Origin: Bacillota bacterium | GTDB lineage: Bacteria; Bacillota; Clostridia; Clostridiales; Clostridiaceae | Direction of reading: 5' to 3' | Assembly: GCA_030706015.1 (NCBI GenBank) | Contig: JAUZPI010000059.1 | Span: 1-27,525, forward strand | DNA length: 27,525 nt | Shown here: positions 15,019-22,774 of the stretch, piece by piece | How positions within the stretch are numbered: the stretch's first letter is position 1 | Layout of the letters: every line of letters starts with the position of its first letter | The notes under the pieces: generated by a model | The model's input: only the letters and a program-made list of their open reading frames with translations | What the model was told of the DNA's origin: nothing | Databases searched by the model: none | Program-made: the position numbers and the translations under genes

Positions 15019-16020
15019 ATGAAAACAATAGGAATTACAACCACGGTACCTGTAGAGATTCTGATTGCAGCAGGATACAATGTAGTTGATATAAATAATA
15101 TATTTGTAACGGCAGAGGATTATGGTGCTTTTATAGATAAGGCAGAGAGAGACGGTTTCCCTAAGAGTCACTGCGCTTGGAAAAAGGGAATGTATGGCGT
15201 CATAATGGATAAAGGTATAGAGGAAATTGTGGGTGTAATGGAGGGGGACTGCAGCAATACTAAGGCTTTAGTAGACGTGCTGAAGATGAATAATATTAAA
15301 GTTAATCCCTTTATGTATCCAGCAAATCATACTCTTGAAAACGTAAAAATATCTTTAGACAATTTTATGAAGCAGTTTAATGTAACTCTAGAGCAGGTGG
15401 AGAAGGTTAGAAAAAGATGCAATGAAGTAAGAAAAGTGCTTAAAGATATAGATAGATTAACCTATGAAGAAGGAAAAGCCACTGGTTTTGAAAACCATTT
15501 GTTTCAAGTGAGCAGCAGTGATTTTAATAGTAATCTAGACGAATTTGAAAAGATGGTTATAGAAAAAAGGGATGAAATAGCTAAAAGAAAACCAAATAAC
15601 AAGAAAATAAGACTAGGATACATTGGAGTGCCTCCTATGACTACGGATATTTACAGCTATGTAGAAAATTTTGATGCTCATTTTGTATACAATGAAGTTC
15701 AAAGGGAATTTGCCTTTCCAAGAGGCATTGAGCATTCAAATATATATGAACAGTACTATGATTACACTTATCCCTATGATATAGATTTTAGACTTGTAGA
15801 AATCAAGAAGCAGATTAAAGAGAGAAAAATTGATGCAGTAATTCATTATACTCAAGCCTTTTGCTACAGAGCGGTGGAGGATATAGTTATAAAGAAAGCT
15901 TTAGATGTACCGGTTTTAAATATTGAAGGCGATAAAATCAATACTCTAGACGGAAGAACCAAATTAAGATTAGAAGCATTCTTGGATATGATTAACGATT
16001 TAAAGGAGATGGGACAGTGA
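15019..16020 (+). CDS. 2-hydroxyacyl-CoA dehydratase D-component-like / double-cubane-cluster-protein-like reductase component
   Basis: A 333-residue member of the HgdB/BcrB/DUF2229-type superfamily, which holds iron-sulfur clusters and receives low-potential electrons from an ATP-driven activase. Likely cluster ligands are Cys52 (SHCAWKKG), Cys78 (GDCSNTK) and Cys282 (AFCYRAVED). The long helical linker (about 103-192) followed by a second Rossmann-like half (LGYIGVPPM) fits the family. Only one subunit is present with one activase, as in the orphan double-cubane-cluster proteins, not the two subunits (HgdA and HgdB) of true dehydratases. ATG 15019 is 8 bases after AAAAGGA; ATG 15010 lies inside that site. 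It leads the queC operon behind a preQ1-type leader. Confidence 0.82.
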   Translation: MKTIGITTTVPVEILIAAGYNVVDINNIFVTAEDYGAFIDKAERDGFPKSHCAWKKGMYGVIMDKGIEEIVGVMEGDCSNTKALVDVLKMNNIKVNPFMYPANHTLENVKISLDNFMKQFNVTLEQVEKVRKRCNEVRKVLKDIDRLTYEEGKATGFENHLFQVSSSDFNSNLDEFEKMVIEKRDEIAKRKPNNKKIRLGYIGVPPMTTDIYSYVENFDAHFVYNEVQREFAFPRGIEHSNIYEQYYDYTYPYDIDFRLVEIKKQIKERKIDAVIHYTQAFCYRAVEDIVIKKALDVPVLNIEGDKINTLDGRTKLRLEAFLDMINDLKEMGQ

Positions 16021-16781
16021 GGAGTATTGGTATAGATTTAGGCAGTAGGGAAGTTAAAATTGCTTTAATGGACAATAGTGAAATACTTAAAACCTTTAAA
16101 CTAAGTACCATGTCCTTTTATAGAGATTACTGCTCCTATGACGGAAAAATACAGGTGAATCTCGATAAACTTCAAGTAGTTGGTATTGATAAATTTGTAT
16201 CCACGGGCTATGGAAGAAATAATACAGATTTAAGTATGTTTAAGGCCATAAATGAACTTAAGGCCCATGTATACGGAGTGTTTTATCAACAGAAGCTGAA
16301 GGACTTTATATTATTAGATATTGGAGGCCAGGATGTAAAAGTAGTAAGAGTAGAAAAAGGTGTTATTACAGACATAGAGCTTAATGAAAAATGTGCTGCT
16401 TCCTGCGGCAGATATCTTGAGAACATGGCAAATGTATTGGAAGTGCCTTTAGATGATATGTTTATGAAATATGAAAATCCAGTTGAACTAAATTCCACCT
16501 GTGCGGTCTTTTCTGAATCAGAGCTTATAGGAAAAATAGCTGAAGGAGTAACTTTAGATAGTCTATGTGCAGGAGTTAATTATTCATTATATAAAAGACT
16601 GAAGCCTCTTTTAACTAAATTTAGAGGAGAACAAATTATATTATCTGGCGGCGTGGCAAATAATTTCGCTTTAAAAGAATATCTAAAAAATGATTATGAA
16701 AGAGTAGTTACCCTAGAGAATCCGCAGTTTAACGGAGCTATTGGGTGCTGCTATTATGGTGAAAGGATGGGATTAAAATAA
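16017..16781 (+). CDS. ATP-dependent activase of the HgdC/BadF family
   Basis: The ASKHA-fold ATPase that uses ATP hydrolysis to push one electron at very low potential into its partner. The 254 residues show the phosphate-binding IGIDLGSREVK, DIGGQDVK (101-108), and ILSGGVANN near the C-terminus. Cys126 (NEKCAASCGRYLE) and Cys162 (NSTCAVFSESE) correspond to the two cysteines per monomer that hold a 4Fe-4S cluster between two subunits of HgdC. The start is GTG 16017, overlapping the TGA of the upstream gene by four bases, after AAGGAGAT; the stop overlaps queC by one base (TAATG). Such overlaps show tight coupling with both neighbours. Confidence 0.9.
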   Translation: MRSIGIDLGSREVKIALMDNSEILKTFKLSTMSFYRDYCSYDGKIQVNLDKLQVVGIDKFVSTGYGRNNTDLSMFKAINELKAHVYGVFYQQKLKDFILLDIGGQDVKVVRVEKGVITDIELNEKCAASCGRYLENMANVLEVPLDDMFMKYENPVELNSTCAVFSESELIGKIAEGVTLDSLCAGVNYSLYKRLKPLLTKFRGEQIILSGGVANNFALKEYLKNDYERVVTLENPQFNGAIGCCYYGERMGLK

Positions 16782-17458
16782 TGGAAAAGGCAGTGGTTTT
16801 ATTATCAGGAGGACTTGATTCTACTACAGCTCTATACCTTGCTAAATCAGAAGGATATGAGGTTTACGCTATATCCTTCGACTATGGACAAAGACATAAA
16901 AAAGAGCTTCAATGCGCAGGTAATATTGCAAAGAAAGCAGGAGTTAAAGAACATATAATAGTTAAGACAAATATGGATGCTTGGGGCGGTTCAGCATTAA
17001 CAGATAAAAACATAGATGTACCTGTTGGCGAAGAGGATAGAAAAGAAATCCCAGTAACTTATGTGCCAGCAAGAAATATGATTTTCTTATCCTTTGCAGC
17101 TTCCTACGCTGAAGTAGTAGGTGCACAGCATATATTTATAGGAGTAAGCCAAGTGGATTATTCCGGTTATGTGGATTGCAGAGAAGAATTTATAAAGTCT
17201 ATGGAAAACACCATAAATATAGGTACTGTTTGTGCTGTAGAACAGGGAAGAAAGATAAAAATTCATGCTCCATTTATGTATATGACAAAGACAGTGGAAA
17301 TTAAACTAGGTAACAAACTAGGAGTGGATTATGCAGATACCTGGACTTGCTACAACGGTGATGAAAAGCCATGTGGTACTTGTGACAGCTGCTTATTAAG
17401 AATAAAAGCCTTTAAAGATGCAGGTTTAGAAGATCCATTACAATACGCTAATCAATAA
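16781..17458 (+). CDS. queC: 7-cyano-7-deazaguanine (preQ0) synthase QueC
   Basis: QueC converts 7-carboxy-7-deazaguanine to preQ0 with ammonia and ATP, in the queuosine tRNA-modification pathway. SGGLDST at residues 9-15 is the PP-loop that binds ATP; YGQRHKKEL and VPARNMIFLSFAASYAE are strongly conserved. Cys190, Cys198, Cys201 and Cys204 (in TWTCYNGDEKPCGTCDSC) bind zinc. The 225 residues are normal. Its ATG uses the last A of the activase stop (TAATG). queD and queE, often neighbours, are not in this window, nor are queF or the epoxyqueuosine reductases queG and queH. Confidence 0.97.
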   Translation: MEKAVVLLSGGLDSTTALYLAKSEGYEVYAISFDYGQRHKKELQCAGNIAKKAGVKEHIIVKTNMDAWGGSALTDKNIDVPVGEEDRKEIPVTYVPARNMIFLSFAASYAEVVGAQHIFIGVSQVDYSGYVDCREEFIKSMENTINIGTVCAVEQGRKIKIHAPFMYMTKTVEIKLGNKLGVDYADTWTCYNGDEKPCGTCDSCLLRIKAFKDAGLEDPLQYANQ

Positions 17459-17473
17459 TAGAAAGAGGGATAG

Positions 17474-17974
17474 ATGTTGAACAATTTTCAAAGCAAAATT
17501 CAGAACTCGCCAAAATCATATAAACTGGCTGTTTCAGGAATGATTATAGCTCTATACGTAGTAATTATGTTTGTCACCCAAAAATTTGCATTTTTACAAT
17601 ATCAAATTAGAATTGCTACCTTTATGTATGCATTAACTGCATTGTTTCCATTTTTAATTATACCAATGGGTATTGCAAATCTTATAAGTAATTTAGCAAT
17701 GGGAGGACTTGGACCATTTGACTTTATAGGTGGAGCCTTAGTTGGAATGCTTGCTTCTTATTTAGTGTATTTTATCAGTAAAAGAAACTGGAATGTATGG
17801 CTTATAGCTTTACCAATAATTTTTGTGCCGGGTTTAATAGTTCCTATTTGGCTTTCATACTTACTTCATATACCTTATATGGTATTGGCGCCAAGCCTTG
17901 TAGTAGGGCAGATAATACCTGCAATAGTAGGTGTTATTGTGGTTATGAGACTTAAAAAGATATTTACAAAATAA
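17474..17974 (+). CDS. queT: QueT-family membrane protein, probable queuosine-precursor ECF substrate-binding component
   Basis: A 166-residue membrane protein with about five hydrophobic segments. ALYVVIMFVTQ in the first segment, QYQIRIATFMYALTALFPFLI, then NLISNLAMGGLGPFDFIGGALVGM match the QueT group, S-components of energy-coupling-factor transporters that take up queuosine precursors such as preQ1 or queuine. It follows queC after 15 bases with an AGAGGGAT site, in an operon with a probable preQ1 leader, which supports the substrate guess. The ATP-binding and T components must be shared from elsewhere in the genome. The exact deazapurine cannot be told. Confidence 0.82.
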   Translation: MLNNFQSKIQNSPKSYKLAVSGMIIALYVVIMFVTQKFAFLQYQIRIATFMYALTALFPFLIIPMGIANLISNLAMGGLGPFDFIGGALVGMLASYLVYFISKRNWNVWLIALPIIFVPGLIVPIWLSYLLHIPYMVLAPSLVVGQIIPAIVGVIVVMRLKKIFTK

Positions 17975-17984
17975 TAATTTGGTC

Positions 17985-18013
17985 TTGACATCAATATTTT
18001 ATAATATTATACT
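17985..18013 (+). promoter_or_regulatory. Promoter of the riboflavin operon
   Basis: A consensus -35 TTGACA (17985-17990), a 17-base spacer and TATACT (18008-18013) form a strong sigma-A-type promoter. Transcription would start near 18020, about 18 bases before the FMN riboswitch. Confidence 0.85.
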
Positions 18014-18037
18014 TAAAATGAAAATTAAATAATTGTC

Positions 18038-18143
18038 CTTCAGGGCGGGGTGTGATTCCCCACCGGCGGTAAAGCCCGCGAGCCATTTTGGCAGATTCGG
18101 TGAGATTCCGAGGCCGACAGTAAAGTCTGGATGAAAGAAGGTT
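18038..18143 (+). promoter_or_regulatory. FMN riboswitch (RFN element)
   Basis: The conserved RFN blocks appear in order: TTCAGGGCGGGGTG, ATTCCCCACCGGCGGTAAAG, CCCGCGAGC, GGTGAGATTCCGAGGCCGAC and AGTAAAGTCTGGATG. The five-way junction aptamer binds FMN. It lies between a strong promoter and the terminator before ribD, so FMN should cause early termination of the riboflavin operon. Confidence 0.97.
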
Positions 18144-18192
18144 AGATAGCAATATGCTTTTTTGGCATAAGTCTATTTCTTTTTGTTAATAC

Positions 18193-18225
18193 ACCTCTGG
18201 AGGATTTCTCTAGAGGTTTTATTTT
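18193..18225 (+). terminator. Regulated terminator of the FMN riboswitch
   Basis: ACCTCTGG (18193-18200) pairs with CTAGAGGT (18210-18217), with one G-T wobble, followed by TTTATTTTT. A second small hairpin, TATGC (18153-18157) with GCATA (18165-18169), lies between it and the aptamer and may take part in the alternative fold. It ends about 45 bases before the ribD start. Confidence 0.82.
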
Positions 18226-18272
18226 TGCTTTTTTTAGGAAAATTAAATTGAAAATATTGCGAGGTGATGGGT

Positions 18273-19376
18273 TTGGATAGGATATATATGCAGCGTGCTT
18301 TGACACTGGCAAAAAGAGCTCAGGGGAAGGTGAATCCTAACCCAATGGTAGGAGCAGTAATAGTAAAAAATGAAGAAATAGTTGGAGAAGGTTATCATGA
18401 ATATTATGGAGGTCCTCATGCAGAGATAAATGCTTTGGTGATGGCAGGAGAAAAAGCTAAAGGAGCAGATATATATGTAACCTTAGAACCCTGTTCACAT
18501 TATGGTAAAACTCCGCCTTGTGCAAAGGCATTGGTAGCAGCAGGAGTTAAAAGGGTTGTCATAGCTATGGTTGATCCTAACCCAATGGTAGCTGGAAAAG
18601 GAATTCAAATACTTAAGGAAAATGGCATAGAAGTTGTAACAGGAGTTCTTGAAAAAGAAGCTAAGAAACTCAATGAAATATTTATAAAATACATAACTAA
18701 AAAGCTTCCCTTTGTGGTAATGAAAACAGCCTCCACTTTGGACGGTAAAATAGCAACGGTTACAGGGGAGTCTAGATGGATTAGTGGAGAAAAGTCTAGA
18801 GAATATGTTCACCAGCTTAGAAATAATCTTATGGGAATTATGGTAGGCATAGGAACAATTTTAGCAGATGATCCACTTTTAACTACTAGATTAAAAGATG
18901 AAGAAGGTAAAAGTCCGGCAGCAATAATTGCAGATTCAAATTTAAGAATACCATTGAATTCAAAAATATTGGATACTGTTAGGGATAGAAAAATTATAAT
19001 AGGCACCACAGAAAGTGCCGATAAAAATAAAATAGAACAGCTTCAAGGACTTGGTGTAGAAATTATCGTAACACCTGATCTTGAAGGTAAAGTAGATTTG
19101 AAGTATCTGATGAAGGAAGCAGGAAGCTTAGGCATAGATAGTATATTACTTGAAGGAGGAAGCACATTAAATTTCTCAGCTCTTAAACAAGGAATTGTAG
19201 ATAAAGTAATGTGTTTTATAGCACCGAAGCTTTTAGGCGGGAAGACAGCAAAAACCTCAGTTGAAGGCGAAGGCATAAATTCCCTTAGTGATGTGATTAA
19301 CATAACAGATATGACTTCAACACAAATTGGTGAGGACATATTAGTTCAAGGATATATAGAAATGGAGGAGGAATAA
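18273..19376 (+). CDS. ribD: Bifunctional diaminohydroxyphosphoribosylaminopyrimidine deaminase / reductase
   Basis: RibD catalyses two successive steps of riboflavin synthesis. The N-terminal deaminase domain (to about 145) has the zinc site His49 and Glu51 in HAEINAL plus Cys74 and Cys83 in PCSHYGKTPPC. The C-terminal reductase domain shows KTASTLDGKIAT, GESRWISG, GIGTILADDPLLTTR and LEGGSTLNFSAL. The start is taken as TTG 18273, giving MDRIYMQRAL, which lines up with known RibD N-termini; ATG 18267 overlaps the GAGGTGAT ribosome binding site itself. The length from there is 367 residues. It is the first gene of ribD-ribE-ribBA-ribH, under FMN riboswitch control. Confidence 0.95.
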   Translation: MDRIYMQRALTLAKRAQGKVNPNPMVGAVIVKNEEIVGEGYHEYYGGPHAEINALVMAGEKAKGADIYVTLEPCSHYGKTPPCAKALVAAGVKRVVIAMVDPNPMVAGKGIQILKENGIEVVTGVLEKEAKKLNEIFIKYITKKLPFVVMKTASTLDGKIATVTGESRWISGEKSREYVHQLRNNLMGIMVGIGTILADDPLLTTRLKDEEGKSPAAIIADSNLRIPLNSKILDTVRDRKIIIGTTESADKNKIEQLQGLGVEIIVTPDLEGKVDLKYLMKEAGSLGIDSILLEGGSTLNFSALKQGIVDKVMCFIAPKLLGGKTAKTSVEGEGINSLSDVINITDMTSTQIGEDILVQGYIEMEEE

Positions 19377-19377
19377 A

Positions 19378-20022
19378 TTGTTCACAGGTTTAGTAGAGGA
19401 AATAGGACAGATAAAAGGCATGCACAAAGCCTCAAATTCCATGAGACTTACTATTTCAGCCTCCAATATATTAAAAAGCGTAAAGCTGGGAGACAGTATA
19501 GCTGTTAATGGAGTTTGTTTAACAGTTACCTCCTTCTCCAGCAGTGAATTCACAGTGGACGTAATGCCAGAAACCATTAGAATGAGCAGCTTAAAAGAAC
19601 TAGGTGTTGGAAGTAAAGTGAATTTAGAGAGAGCTATGGCCTTAGGAGACAGATTTGGAGGGCATATAGTCAGCGGTCATATAGATGGCACAGGAACAAT
19701 AGAAAAAATTCAAGAGGAAGAGATAGCAATCTGGTTTACTATAAAGCTTCCAAAAGAATTATCAAGATACATTATTCATAAGGGTTCCATTGCAGTAGAC
19801 GGTATAAGCCTTACTTGTGCAGAAGTTGGAGAAGATTATTTTAAGGTATCCATAATACCTCATACAAAAGATAAAACTATTCTAAGCAGTAAAAAGGCAG
19901 GAGATACCGTTAATTTGGAATGTGACGTAATAGGAAAATACGTTGAAAAATTATTTAGAAAAGAAGAAAAGAAATCAAACAGCTTAACAGAAAATTTTCT
20001 AAAGGAAAATGGTTTCTTTTAA
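19378..20022 (+). CDS. ribE: Riboflavin synthase alpha subunit
   Basis: The enzyme disproportionates two 6,7-dimethyl-8-ribityllumazine molecules to riboflavin. Two similar lumazine-binding halves are seen: the first opens with MFTGLVEEIGQI and holds GDSIAVNGVCLTV, the second has GHIVSGHIDGTGTI and GSIAVDGISLTC. The MFTG start is invariant in this family, which supports the TTG start codon at 19378, set behind GGAGGAGGAA and one base after the ribD stop. The 214 residues are normal; the C-terminal tail after about 198 is charged and poorly conserved. Second gene of the riboflavin operon. Confidence 0.96.
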   Translation: MFTGLVEEIGQIKGMHKASNSMRLTISASNILKSVKLGDSIAVNGVCLTVTSFSSSEFTVDVMPETIRMSSLKELGVGSKVNLERAMALGDRFGGHIVSGHIDGTGTIEKIQEEEIAIWFTIKLPKELSRYIIHKGSIAVDGISLTCAEVGEDYFKVSIIPHTKDKTILSSKKAGDTVNLECDVIGKYVEKLFRKEEKKSNSLTENFLKENGFF

Positions 20023-20043
20023 AAAGGCAGGGGGGAAATAAGA

Positions 20044-21240
20044 ATGGAAGTTAAATTTAATAAAGTAGAAGAAGCAATTGAAGATATACGTCAAGGTAAG
20101 ATGATTGTAGTGGTGGATGATGAAGATAGAGAAAATGAAGGTGACTTAATAATAGCAGCAGAAAAAGCTACACCTGAAGCAATTAATTTTATGGCAAAAT
20201 ACGCTCGTGGATTAATATGCGTTCCTATGGAAAAGAGTAGATTAGCTGAGCTTCAAATAGGTCAAATGGTACAAAAGAACTCAGATTACTTCGGAACAGC
20301 TTTTACTGTATCTGTTGACGCTGTTGGAACTACAACAGGTATATCTCCTTTTGAGAGAGCTTTTACAGTCAGCAGACTTATAGATAAAGCTGCAAAACCA
20401 GAGGATTTTTTAAGACCTGGTCACATGTTCCCGTTAGAAGCAAAGGAGGGCGGAGTTTTAGTTAGAACAGGTCATACAGAAGCAGCTGTAGATCTAGCAA
20501 AACTAGCTGGCTTATTCCCAGCAGGAGTAATATGTGAAATAACAAATGATGACGGTACTATGGCGAGAGTGCCTCAGCTTATGGAATTTGTTAAAGAGCA
20601 TGGTTTAAAAATGATAACAGTACAGGATTTAGTTGAATATAGAAAGGAAAAGGTTGTAAAAAGAGCAGCTGAGGTAAATTTACCAACAAAATACGGTAAT
20701 TTTAAAGCTGTAGGCTTTGAAAATGAAATCACAGGGGAACACCATGTGGCTATAGTAAAAGGCGACATCAGCACTGATGAGCCAGTACTTGTAAGGGTGC
20801 ACTCAGAATGTCTCACAGGAGATGTACTTCATTCCTTAAGATGCGACTGTGGAGAACAACTGGAAGCGGCTCTTAAAAGAATAGAAGAAGAGGGCAGAGG
20901 AATTTTACTTTACATGCGTCAGGAAGGCAGAGGCATAGGATTAATTAATAAACTTAAGGCTTATGAGCTTCAAGAAAAAGGCATGGATACAGTAGAAGCA
21001 AATGCAGCTCTTGGTTTTCCAGCAGACATGAGAGAATATAGTGCAGCAGCTCAAATGTTAAAAGACCTAGGAGTAGATAAAATAAGACTTATGACAAATA
21101 ATCCTACTAAAATCGAAAGTATCCACAATTATGGTATTGAAATAGTTGAAAGAGTACCAGTATTTATGGGTCATGTAAAAGAAAATGAAGCATATTTAAG
21201 AACCAAAAAAGAAAAAATGGGACACTTAATAGAATTATAA
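20044..21240 (+). CDS. ribBA: Bifunctional 3,4-dihydroxy-2-butanone-4-phosphate synthase / GTP cyclohydrolase II
   Basis: A fusion that supplies both precursors of riboflavin. Residues 1-205 form the DHBP synthase, with DDEDRENEGDLI at 25-36, GTTTGIS and GHTEAAVDLAKLAG (143-156). Residues 206-398 form GTP cyclohydrolase II, with zinc ligands Cys256, Cys267 and Cys269 in CLTGDVLHSLRCDCG, then LLYMRQEGRGIGLINK and MTNNPTKIES. Both active sites look complete, so both halves should work. The ATG follows GGGGGGAAA, 21 bases after ribE. The 398 residues match the usual size. Confidence 0.97.
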   Translation: MEVKFNKVEEAIEDIRQGKMIVVVDDEDRENEGDLIIAAEKATPEAINFMAKYARGLICVPMEKSRLAELQIGQMVQKNSDYFGTAFTVSVDAVGTTTGISPFERAFTVSRLIDKAAKPEDFLRPGHMFPLEAKEGGVLVRTGHTEAAVDLAKLAGLFPAGVICEITNDDGTMARVPQLMEFVKEHGLKMITVQDLVEYRKEKVVKRAAEVNLPTKYGNFKAVGFENEITGEHHVAIVKGDISTDEPVLVRVHSECLTGDVLHSLRCDCGEQLEAALKRIEEEGRGILLYMRQEGRGIGLINKLKAYELQEKGMDTVEANAALGFPADMREYSAAAQMLKDLGVDKIRLMTNNPTKIESIHNYGIEIVERVPVFMGHVKENEAYLRTKKEKMGHLIEL

Positions 21241-21276
21241 TAAGAAAGGATAAAGGCTTTTAGCCTAGGTGAGAAG

Positions 21277-21741
21277 ATGAAAGTATTTGAAGGAAATTTA
21301 ATAGGTAAGGATTTAAAATTTGCTATAGTAGCAGGAAGATTTAATGAATTTATAGTTTCAAAATTAGTATCAGGTGCATTAGATGGATTAAGAAGACACG
21401 GCTGTGATGAAGAAAATATAGAAGTAGCTTATGTGCCAGGAGCATATGAAATACCTTTAGTCGCTAAGAAATTAGCTCTTCAAGGAAAATATGATGCAGT
21501 TATATGTTTAGGTGCTGTAATAAGAGGAGCAACACCACATTTTGATTATGTATCTGGAGAAGTGGCAAAAGGAGTAGCACATGCTTCTCTAGAAACAAAC
21601 TGCCCAATCATATTTGGAGTTTTAACTACAGATAACATAGAACAAGCAATTGAAAGAGCTGGAACAAAATCAGGTAACAAAGGCTTTGATGCTGCAGTTA
21701 CAGCAATTGAAATGGCTAATTTAATGAAGAACATAGGATAA
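21277..21741 (+). CDS. ribH: 6,7-dimethyl-8-ribityllumazine synthase
   Basis: RibH condenses the pyrimidine and the four-carbon phosphate to lumazine and usually assembles into 60-subunit shells. AGRFNEFIV with Phe22, VPGAYEIPLVAK, and GAVIRGATPHFDYV with catalytic His88 are clear signatures. The 154 residues are standard. It starts 36 bases after ribBA with a GGTGAGA site and ends the riboflavin operon, directly before a strong terminator. Confidence 0.97.
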   Translation: MKVFEGNLIGKDLKFAIVAGRFNEFIVSKLVSGALDGLRRHGCDEENIEVAYVPGAYEIPLVAKKLALQGKYDAVICLGAVIRGATPHFDYVSGEVAKGVAHASLETNCPIIFGVLTTDNIEQAIERAGTKSGNKGFDAAVTAIEMANLMKNIG

Positions 21742-21745
21742 TTAC

Positions 21746-21785
21746 AAAAGACCATGGATACCAATAAAGTATTCCATGGTCTTTT
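21746..21785. terminator. Bidirectional terminator after ribH
   Basis: A 13-bp perfect stem (21746-21758 with 21773-21785) has AAAAG at one foot and CTTTT at the other, so it can stop transcription from both sides. It lies between ribH and the convergent TauE-like gene. Confidence 0.9.
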
Positions 21786-21789
21786 AAAA

Positions 21790-22608
21790 TTAAAAAATTG
21801 CAATAAGCATTTTTACTGCCACCGCCAGTGACATAGTGATAAAAATAGGCTTAATAATTTTAACGCCGTTTTTAAGGGCCAGTTTAGCACCAAGTCTTGC
21901 ACCAAAAATCATAGTGAAAGCACAAGGGATTCCAACCAAATAATTAATTTGGCCGTGAATTGCAAAAAGAGCTAAAGCAGAAATATTGCTTGCTAGGTTT
22001 AAAATTTTTGCATTCCCTCCGGCCTTAATATAATCAAATCCGTATATGTTAATGAGACCGAAAATAAGAAAGGAGCCTGTACCAGGTCCGAAAAAACCAT
22101 CATAAAAACCTAAAGCAAAAGCAAGTATTATTCCAAGAAATAAATTCAGCTTAGTGGCACCAGTAAAATTGTCTTTTATGCCTTTGGTTTTAGAAAATAG
22201 GCTGTACACGCCCACGAATAGTATCATAATAAGTACAGCTGTCTGGAGATATTTTTCATTAACCTTTAATATTGTGGTAACTCCTAAGGCAGATCCAATT
22301 AAGGTAAAGGGTATAAGAAATTTTACTATATCAAAATTTACCTTACCGGATTTAATAAACTGATAAGTACTCATGGTGGTTCCTATAGAGGAACTAAACT
22401 TGTTTGTTCCAAGAGCTGCATAAGGCGGTATACCTGCTAGAAAATATGCAGGAAGACTAATAATACCCCCGCCGCCAGCTATGGCGTCCACTACTGCTGC
22501 ACAAAAACATGCTGCACATAAAAAAAGAATGTTTTTTACTGGCAGGTTAATTAATACATTTGGTACTGCTGCTAAAAATAAATGTTTGTAAAATACTACA
22601 TAATTCAA
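21790..22608 (-). CDS. TauE/SafE-family membrane permease
   Basis: A 272-residue membrane protein with about eight hydrophobic segments. The N-terminal half contains VVDAIAGGGGIISLPAYF and ALGTNKFSSSIGT, the second has LGFYDGFFGPGTGSF and AGGNAKILNLASNI; these repeated motifs define the TauE/SafE (DUF81) group of sulfite/sulfonate/organic anion exporters. The substrate cannot be told. The start is taken as TTG 22608, 6 bases after AGAAGGTG; the longer ATG version (22635) has no ribosome binding site and would start nine residues earlier. It is divergent from the DUF4380-like gene and shares the control region with its dyad. Confidence 0.88.
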   Translation of the reverse strand: MNYVVFYKHLFLAAVPNVLINLPVKNILFLCAACFCAAVVDAIAGGGGIISLPAYFLAGIPPYAALGTNKFSSSIGTTMSTYQFIKSGKVNFDIVKFLIPFTLIGSALGVTTILKVNEKYLQTAVLIMILFVGVYSLFSKTKGIKDNFTGATKLNLFLGIILAFALGFYDGFFGPGTGSFLIFGLINIYGFDYIKAGGNAKILNLASNISALALFAIHGQINYLVGIPCAFTMIFGARLGAKLALKNGVKIIKPIFITMSLAVAVKMLIAIF

Positions 22609-22678
22609 CTTAAACACCTTCTTTTTAAAATACATCTAATTTTAGCACGATTTATTGTAAAATGCAGTGGGAATTACT

Positions 22679-22717
22679 TGTAATTTGAATTACATTGCAG
22701 CAAAATGGTGTTATAAT
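22679..22717 (+). promoter_or_regulatory. Promoter with overlapping operator-like palindrome
   Basis: TGTAATT TG AATTACA (22679-22694) is a perfect dyad with 7-base arms. It overlaps the likely -35 TTACAT (22690-22695), which is followed by a 16-base spacer and TATAAT (22712-22717). GAATTAC is also repeated directly at 22671 and 22687. A repressor bound here would block this promoter and perhaps the divergent one for the TauE-like gene. Confidence 0.6.
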
Positions 22718-22774
22718 GTAATGGTAACCAATTTTACTATAAGTTAATTTTGAGGATCAATGGAGGGGGAAGCT

